A stretch of 64,000 nucleotides of DNA. Origin: Colius striatus (taxonomy: Eukaryota > Chordata > Aves > Coliiformes > Coliidae). The DNA is taken from NCBI RefSeq assembly GCF_028858725.1, contig NC_084767.1:3709501-3773500 (forward strand), read 5' to 3'. Under the pieces are notes generated by a model that worked only from the letters and a program-made list of their open reading frames with translations, was not told the DNA's origin and did no database searches. Positions 55,816 through 64,000 of the stretch are shown piece by piece (within the stretch, counting starts at the first letter, position 1; every line of letters starts with the position of its first letter). A program made the translations under genes and the position numbers.

Positions 55816-57239
55816 CCGCTTCAAGGCTGGAACGGCAGGACAGGAAGGAGCCGCCGGCCCTGCTCAGCTGTGCATGGGACTCCCGTTTCCAGAAGCCAGG
55901 CTGGTGACACATCACCAGTGGGCCAGGAGGTACTGCCACAGCGTGCCAGGCTGGCCGGCCAGCAAACCCCATCCCACCCACCATGGCCACCCAACAGCGC
56001 CAGCCCTGCGGGGTGAGGCTGCAGCACTTTGCTTGGAGACAGAGGATACTTTGGGCTGACTTCAGCCTGATTTGTTTATAAATATAGAATTTGCCTCCAG
56101 AGCTTGCAACTTGGCATCTTTGACAGGACCTAAATATACTCCTAAGAGCCGTGAACTGTTTCCATAATAAAGCCTTTTAAAACTCACTTGTGAAAATTCA
56201 TTTAAAGCCGTACTTTGGCAGAGCAAGCGAAAGCGCTGAACGCATTGGTATGAGCTCATTCACACTACAGTGGTTCGATGTCTAGAGTAGAGAAGTGCTG
56301 AGAGGCAGCCAGAAGAACTGAGGCAGTTGAAACTACCTGCTATTAACGTCACCTTACATGGCCCATTAAAAACCCTGTCTCAGATAGCTTCACTCGTTTG
56401 TAATACTTGGGTTGGAATTTTCTGTAGCACATTTCTGCATGAGGCCAAGCTTCTACAGCAAATTTCATCCACGAGAGTCTTTCTGGTTTTAAGAATAAGG
56501 TTCTGCCATGTATAAAAACTTTGAGTAACTTTTGCTCAGAGTATTACAAATCGTTGGCAGATGGCTTTTTGATGGTCTCAGAATCATCTGAGGAAAAAAA
56601 ACCAAAATCAATCATGTCATAAGGTTTTGGAGCTTCATACTGGGAAATTCAGGAAAGATTTCTTAAGCTCAGGAGCAGATTCCCTCAGATCCCATCCATC
56701 AGAGTCACCTTCAGCTCAGGACTCAGCAAGATCTTTCACTGTCACGGTAACTCCAGGTTTCTTCAGACTAGACCAGGAACAGACAACTATGAAGAAAGCA
56801 GTCAGGTTGCATGCCACAGATAAGGGAAAGCGTAGGATTTATGATCTGCAGATCTGAAGCACCTGGAAACACTCACTAAAGAGTACTGATTAAATTATTA
56901 CAATATAATGTATTAATATTGTAGTAGTACCAGAAATCAACCACCAATGGCCCATCTGGGCTGGGATCTGTGCAAATCTATAACAAGGTATAAACCCTGC
57001 AAAGTCCTTTTTTCCCTTACTGTGCACAGAGATGAATGTCATTGTGATAGTTTGGCCCAAGATGATAATAAGGGACCTTCACATTATGGAGGCTATAAGA
57101 AAATCCAAAAGCACATACATGACAAAAGGGCAGTCTTTTCTCAGACATTGCCTGCTCTCCAGATCCTGAGCTAAAACCCTCTGGTCCTAGAGAGGCACTG
57201 GACCAGGCTCCTGTCAGAGCATTTCATACCATTAATGTG
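55816..57239. other. NSG2 5' flank, nothing recognised
   Basis: Ordinary sequence between two CR1 fragments. The GC-rich character of the island fades by about 56030. No exon, RNA or other repeat is seen. Confidence 0.75.
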
Positions 57240-57600
57240 CAGCATCACTGGGCCTGGCAGGAACCCCTGGAGACCATCCACCCGTGATTAAAGCAGGGAC
57301 AGCAAGAACAGGTGGCTCAGGGCCATTTCCAGTTGGGTTTTGAATATCTCCAAGGATGGAGACACCTCAGATGTTCTGAGAAACCTGATCTAATGTTCAG
57401 CCACCCTCAGAGTAAAATAGTTTTTCCTTATGTTTAAATGAATTTTCCTGTGTTTTGGTTTGAGTCCATTGTCCCTTTTCCTGTCAGTGGGCACAACTGA
57501 GCAGAGCCTGGCTTTGAGCTCCCTGACCCTTCTCCAGGCTGAACAATCTATCAGCCTCTCTCCATGCAGCACATGCTCTAAGCAAGAAAGTGCAATTGCA
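57240..57600 (-). mobile_element. Degenerate CR1 fragment, antisense, 5' flank of NSG2
   Basis: GACCATCCACCCGTG, TGGGTTTTGAATATCTCCAA, TTCCTTATGTTTAAATGAA, CCTGTGTTTTGGTTTGAGTC, TTGTCCCTTTTCCTGTCAG and CTTCTCCAGGCTGAACAA match a CR1 subfamily read backwards. The divergent sequence suggests an older copy. Both ends are approximate. Confidence 0.85.
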
Positions 57601-60600
57601 GCAACTCCCCAACCTTCAATATATTACAGATTATATCATCAGAAGTGATTTGACCATCCAAAGAGAGTCACCGACTATAGTTATCTTCCACTGAATACAC
57701 GCATTTGAACTACTTTATCTCCTCTGTCAGCAGTAGGAAACAGTATTTTTAAAATGCAAGGGAAGCACTGCATTGTACTCCAGAGCAATGGCATTGTGGT
57801 TTTCCACCTTCATCCAGCGATTACCAAAGGACAAGAGAGCACTTTGTTGAAAAGCAAAGTCATGTCTTTAAATAGCTTGCAAATGCACTCTATGATCTGA
57901 AAACCGAAGTATTTTCATGGACATCAACGCTGGTAATGAATAGCCTGATAGCCAAAATAGTACCTTAGTGACACCTAGGCAGATCCTCTGGCTTAAGAAA
58001 TGTCTTAAGCAACACTTCACAAGCACACTGATGTTAAATTTCCAGAACCACTTGCACAAAGCCACGGAAAATGTGGTTACAAAATGAAAAAGAAGGTTGC
58101 AAATAAGGTTATCTGCTTGCTCCATGCATCCACTCACTTGAACACACTGCAGAGTTTCATATATTAACTTTTGCTGGTTACACTTGAATGCTCTGCAGAG
58201 TAACAGGCAACGGGGCAACGAGTGAATTTCATTCCGTCTTGTGCATTGCTACCACTGTAAAATACCTTTCATGTAGCTGCAAATCTACATATAACTAAAG
58301 AGAGTGAAACTCTGCTGGAGATATTCCGTATAACCCAGAGAATGCAGCTCAACATAGCCAGCACTTGAGCACTGGCAGTCAGAGCCACTTTGTCACTAGA
58401 AGAATTTTGCTTGTGAATGCTAGCAGCAAGAACCAGCAATGATGCTGCTGCTTTTATCTTATGCATAAAAGTAGATGCTGCTTTTATCTTATGACTTTTC
58501 AGGGTGGAAACACATTTTTAGCAACATCTTTCAGTGGCGTCATCTGAGAATTTTGGCAGCGTGGTGGTAGGAGATGTGCAGAGAGATATTGAATCTCTCA
58601 AAGCTTTCCTTGGCATTATGTCCAGTAACTTCCATTTCCTCCATGAGGCTGAACTAGTCCTTGCTTTCAAACTGAGATGGAGCATACTGACCCTTAGCAG
58701 TAACTACTTAGAGTCAATATGCCCCATTTCTGTTTGAAAATACCCCTTTGCAAAATGCCTCTTTCACAAAGATAAACTACCAGCAATAAGTTTACATAGC
58801 AGGATGCTTAAAGTTGCCAGAAAAAGATCCTAAAAGTGAACATTCTCTAGGGACAACCCTAAAGCCAACACAACTGAATATGAGAATTCCAAGAGAGTAA
58901 CATACAGATTTTCTTCTGGAGCGAATACAGAGTCTGACATTTCCACCCACACAGAGCAGATCAGAGACAGGCAAGAAGAGAAAGCAGCAATATGAGCAAC
59001 AAGAGACTGCAGAGGAATAAACAATATCCTTCTTCTGCCAACAAAAAATATATGCCTCTTTTTATTCTTTTAATAAGTCTCCCACAATATATTATGTTTC
59101 CAGTTAAACAAATCAGAGCAGAATTACTGTTTTCATTATCAGTTTACACTGAAGATTATTGGCTGTTAAGAGGCATAATATTTGTAACAGGGCTTGGGTA
59201 TAACATTTCACTGTATTGTAAATACTACAACTTGCAAACAAAATGTCAGTCACAGAGTGGTTCAACTTCTACCTGCTTCAAGCCTGAGCATAGAAATCAA
59301 CTTCTCTTCAGTGTTAATGAATATTAGTTTTACTTACTTGCTCCTTGATCTATGAAATACTTATGCTCACTGTTTCTCTTCATAAAACACACTTCCTGCA
59401 CACCATGCATTTTTCCCTACAGTGTTCTTTCTCAGTAGGTAACATTATTTTTACCTGTCTTCACACATATGGAAAAACTGAGATCAGGCTTCCAGTGAAA
59501 GTATTTGAAAACATGGGAATAGGCAGGAGGGATTGCTATGAAGAAAAACTGCAAAACTTGAAGGCACAAAGTGAGGACAAACAAAGCCTCAGGAAGTCAG
59601 ACCAGCCTCAGTAGTCAAAGTGGGACAATCCCAGGAGTAACATCATCCACCACAGACTCTTCTACGGAAAGACTGTGTTTGTTTCTCAAACAATCACATT
59701 AATCCATTTCAAAGTTAGTCTAATACAACAATAACAACCAAACCAGAAGTTCAGGAGCCAGTTTAAACAAAACTCAGCTTTGTAACTTAATAAATATACA
59801 CAGTCAGAATTCAGGTCTGTGTTTTCCTGGAGAAAACATCATGATATGGACGGAAAGTAATATTTAGACAGAACACATCAACACACAAAGGAATCTCACT
59901 ATGCTTCAACCCAAACCCGAACTACAGGCTTAGTGCCACTAAAATGCTTGCCTGAGGGAACTGCAGACCTGTTAAGGTTATAAAAGGACAAGTCTTTGCT
60001 CTGTGTTCATGCTCTTCACTGCTCATGCCCTGTTGGTTTGCTCAGTGTGGGACAACAGAGTCGAGCAAGGAGGGCATTTCTGTTCTTTTCCTTTGGAGAT
60101 CACTCCATAGACAAATGAGCACCATAGTCAAGAATTTACTCTTGATGTAGTTGAAGGAATTTTAAATACCAAGGAGTGTACAAACTGATCATGTACATTT
60201 TAAGTTGGGGTTAACTACTTGTGTTCATTGCTGTGGAAGAGCTCATCCATTATACTGAATCACATCAGTCCATCGGCACCTCTGCCTTCCCATCACACAC
60301 GTATTAGGAACAAGAAAATAAGCGTACAGCAGAACGGGGTGGGGGGGAAAGCCACACGAATTTCTTATTCATTTAAAAATACAAGACATCACAAAGATTC
60401 TAGAAGAGAGGAAGCATTTGTCAGTGCCTTGGTGAACCATCTTGCATATCTCTTTTAATCTGCTGCCATCCCTTGTCTTTGCAGGAACACCAGGCGTGTA
60501 ATAAATTTCACACATTCACAGCACGAATGCTTTCTTGTCGTGATCTCTGGGAGACTACACAAATCAGACGTGTTCACAAGCAGCCCAGAAACCACTTGGA

Positions 60601-63600
60601 GGAGACACATACGTGGGTTCCCAATTTAGAGAAAGAAGAAGAGACCCTCTCATTAATATGCCCCATAGATAAAGCACAGAAGACACAACGTAGCCTGTTC
60701 TAAGAGGTGCCACAAAATCAATGTGAAAGCACTCTGGTTCTCTGAGAGGTAATCAGGCTCTCTCTGGATCAAGGCATACTCCCCTTTTCCTTAAGGGCCT
60801 CCTTATCTTTTTCTTCTCACAAAAGGAAACTGCAGCTACACACACTGTCAGCAGTTACAAGGCAGGCAGCAACTTTCAGACGTGAATTTTGCTGCATCAG
60901 ATCAGATGGCCACGATGCTGTCACTGGGAAGTGAGCAACTTCCTCTGAATATTTATTACAAATTCACTGTGGCCTTAATATCCTTCAATAAATTTTGCTC
61001 TTTTTGTTGTAAGTTTCCACTTAAGGGATAGGTTTCCCTCCTACTTCAGTTTGCTGGAAAGCCTATAATGTTGAACTCATCAAAGCGTGGCTGCTTCAGG
61101 TTTTATGCAAATTCTTATCATCATACTTATATAAGTGCTTATGCAATGAAAAGACACATAATACACAAACCTGCCCATGCCACTGAAAACTACTCACAGG
61201 TGCTAGAAATCGAAGTTGTGTCCTGTTTTGGTTTATATTTAAGGACATACTGCATGCATAAAATGTCACATATGCCCAAAATTTGCTTTCAGTCCCTTCC
61301 TCCCAAAAAAACCTCCAGAATTGAACTGCCTGCTGAAGGCTATTCTTTAGTCAGAGTCCATGCAAAATTGTATTAGAAGCTTTGAAGTTAAGACATGAAC
61401 ATCAACTGCCAGAGAGGGCCCTAAAGATAAAGACATTTACTGGGTGGAAATGTTCAGTGAAGACAAAGGTCACTCTATAATTTCCCGAGATTTGACCATA
61501 TTAGAAACTCCACGTCCCGCCCTCCAATCTTGCTCAAGAACTGATATCTTCATGGGAGGACTCAGCAATGCAATATTACTAACATTAGTGATTGATTACA
61601 TTGTAATGGCCTGTAACTTCACAGGCCATGGGCCTGCAGAACCTCTGCTGTTAGGGCAGAGGAATCTGATTCATCACAACACCAGAGCAGCTTGGGCACG
61701 AGCAGAAGAGCTGCCTGGCAAGCCAAGCCTCCAGATTGCAGGAAATGAGGTTTTATCTGAATTGGTGGCTTTGGTCCAAATCAAGCAGGAAACAAACTCT
61801 TTTGAAAATGCCCACAAACTGGAAATTCCCAGAAAGGTCACTTCAGAAACATCCAACCACTTTCAAAGCACAATTCCCAAGTTCCCAAGCCTGCAGCTGA
61901 TCTGTGACGTGGTCCCTGGCAATAGCAGCAGCACCTGTGAACGCCAGCTCCACACAGTAGCTGTGGGAGCTCCCAAGCCCCTCTGGCTCCAGCGCAGCCT
62001 TGATGCTGAGGATGCCCTGGGAAGCCTGCCCAAAGTCAAAGCTCCACATCAGGGAGTGCAGGAGCTCTGGCAGTTCTGCTTCAGCCAAGACTCTTAGCAC
62101 TTCCAGACATGGAAATCAAAGTGGAGTTCAAGCTCCCAGGATTTTCTTGCTTTTGGCTTTACAGCAGGTTGGCAGTGGTAGCCCAAGACCACCAGCTGGA
62201 GTTTCAAGCCCCCAAGCTCTGGACAGTCAGTCCTGAGTGCCCTTGGACAGAGGAGGCTGCATGGCATGGGCTGACTTGCCAAGGAGTGCTCCAGGAACAA
62301 GGGGAGCTCAATTTGGCAAGAACTTATCAAATGGAATAACTTCAAGCAACAATATTTCAGGCCCAGCAGATGTGTTATTTCCAGCTAAGCTTTGTTTTAC
62401 CAATAAATCTCTAACTAGCACAGAACAGCAATATAACAACCAAAGGCCTTACCCTCCATGGCTTACCTTCATATAGAAGTATTTCTATGAGTGAAACACA
62501 GTACAAAAGAACAGTTACTCAGACCAACTTTAAGATCCTGAGACATGTTATTTACAGAGGACAAGAAGTCAGCAGCAATGCATTTAGCTACTCTGTGTGC
62601 CCTGGCTGCTCCATCCCATCTCTACATGCAAGGTACCCCCTCAGATCTCTTGGCAACTGTTCACAGAGAGGGAAAGATTTTTGAACTTTTAGAACAAGCT
62701 AGAGTTTTTGTTCTGTGTAGAAAAGTGAATTATGTATTGAGAACAAGACACAGCAAAGACAAAGCGTGACCTCTCTATTTGCACATCTGCTTCGATTCAC
62801 ACTCCAAGTGAGATGTGTTATTAAAAACTTCAGGTAACTGATATGCATTTTGAAGAACGTGAAAGATCACCACTGCTTGCCAGGAGCCACAGCACGACAT
62901 TACCACCTCTGCTTTTGGCTCTGCAGTGACAATGAAGGAGTAATTTCAAATATATGATCCAGTGCCCTGAGGTTCTCTTATTTATTTGTGATTCCTCTAA
63001 CAAAGAGGGTTTAAATAAGTTCTTTTTCTTGTATAAAACAAGCCTTTCTTTTCCTTGTTGAACACATTCCTCAATTGCATCATGTAAGCATATTTTAATG
63101 CAACACTACAGTTCCTCTTCTGCAGTTTACACTTAAATGGTCATATGAATTTAACAAAAGGATGCATTGCTACAAGGGTCTGAGCAGGTGGTGATGGTGT
63201 ATGTGTCAGCTGGTCTGGTTTGTATACCTTGAGTCAGGTTCCTCTTCAGAGTCTTTTTTTCAGCATTTTAACTGCTCTGCCTGCCTTTGCTCACAACAGG
63301 ACCTTTGAAATCTGGTCACTAAAGTAGAAAGCTAAACTTTGTCACCCAAAGAATTAGAAACTGAACTTGAATCAGCATATAGTTTTGCTCCATTGCATTG
63401 GCTATTCTGGACCAGAGTGATTTGAATTGTAAGAACTCTTTCAAAGTACTGCCAACTAGAAGTTCTTTTCTATTAATAGATTCCAACCAAGTAATTATAC
63501 CATTACCACCACAGGGTTTCTGGGGGAAGGGCTGCTGGCTCGCTCTTGTGGTTTCACACATGTTGCAGGCTAAGAAAGCCCAGCTGCTCACCAGCCTCTG

Positions 63601-64000
63601 CTCTGGACACAAACTGCATCCTGGAGTGAGCTGGAAGTGAGGCACAAGCAAAACAGAGGCAGGTTGGACAAGGCCAAAGACAAGCAGGCAAGTAGAGAGA
63701 TTTGCTGGGATTAATAAGGAAGGGAGTAGTTACTTCTTTCTGTTAATTAGCAGGATGTTAACAAGCATAAAACTATATGGCAAGGTTGATGCTGCATAGA
63801 CCCTCCCCTCAAATCACACCTGTATGAAAGCAGAGAAGCACTGCACAGCACCTAAATTCAGGCTACTCTGAATGCCCATGGAATCTGGCAAAGCCGCTGA
63901 AGCTGGGCAGTGCTAGGACAGACTGTCGCACCTCTCTGGTCCCTGAACAAAGGGGAAGCTGGCACTCCTCCATTCCCACACGTGTACCATAATACACCAA
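57601..64000. other. NSG2 5' flank, no gene supported
   Basis: No exon of a known gene was recognised on either strand. A plus-strand open frame at 61450-62097 (216 codons from its first ATG) is the longest one not explained by repeats or the CpG island, but it resembles no family known to me and is most likely chance. A 30-bp-period duplication lies at 58445-58493. Confidence 0.65.
58445..58493 (+). repeat. Tandem duplication with 30-bp period
   Basis: The block TGCTGCTTTTATCTTATG occurs at 58446-58463 and again 30 bp later (58476-58493, with one A for C change next to it), separated by CATAAAAGTAGA. It looks like a simple local duplication in the upstream flank. Confidence 0.85.

Noticed and set aside
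60473..60703. Plus-strand frame after a good acceptor-like CTTTGCAG
   Set aside because: The acceptor-like site is attractive, but there is no recognised family, no matching upstream exon and no donor. Chance acceptors are common.

Overview
The window is vertebrate nuclear DNA, most likely from a bird. Seven fragments of the CR1 LINE family carry the characteristic sauropsid 3' end. Recognisable CR1 covers only about 4% of the window, and no Alu, L1 or other mammal-type repeats were seen. This pattern fits a compact avian genome. The species cannot be named from the sequence alone.

The one protein-coding gene that can be supported is NSG2 (HMP19/P19, neuronal vesicle trafficking associated protein 2), on the minus strand. 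It appears to be present in full: a GC-rich CpG-island promoter with a non-coding first exon (54928 to about 55080), four coding exons (54212-54362, 40610-40729, 21305-21415, 19223-19414) and a 3' UTR running to a canonical polyadenylation signal at 17426-17431. Introns 1 to 4 are 565, 13482, 19194 and 1890 bp long, and all coding junctions are phase 0. The four exons encode a 183-residue protein. An internal in-frame splice donor in the third exon gives an alternative 171-residue protein, the length I recall for mammalian NSG2. The product is a single-pass membrane protein of neuronal endosomes and vesicles, in the NSG1/NSG2/calcyon family.

Layout from left to right. Positions 1-17.4 kb lie downstream of NSG2 and hold no recognisable gene. 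They contain two CR1 fragments, a pure 175-bp (GGGAA)35 array and several AT-rich stretches with developmental transcription-factor-like motifs. From memory, this side faces the gene desert towards MSX2 in other amniotes. Positions 17.4-55.1 kb are NSG2. Its introns carry three CR1 fragments, a (TG)13 microsatellite, a palindromic MITE-like relic and a perfect RFX-type X-box at 34403. Positions 55.1-64 kb are upstream flank with two antisense CR1 fragments, one only about 400 bp from exon 1. No second gene is recognised there.

There is no operon, CRISPR array, rRNA, tRNA or intact mobile element. The most interesting points are the alternative donor that toggles a 12-residue juxtamembrane segment of NSG2, inverted REST half-sites at the promoter, the intronic X-box and the long AAGGG-type array.
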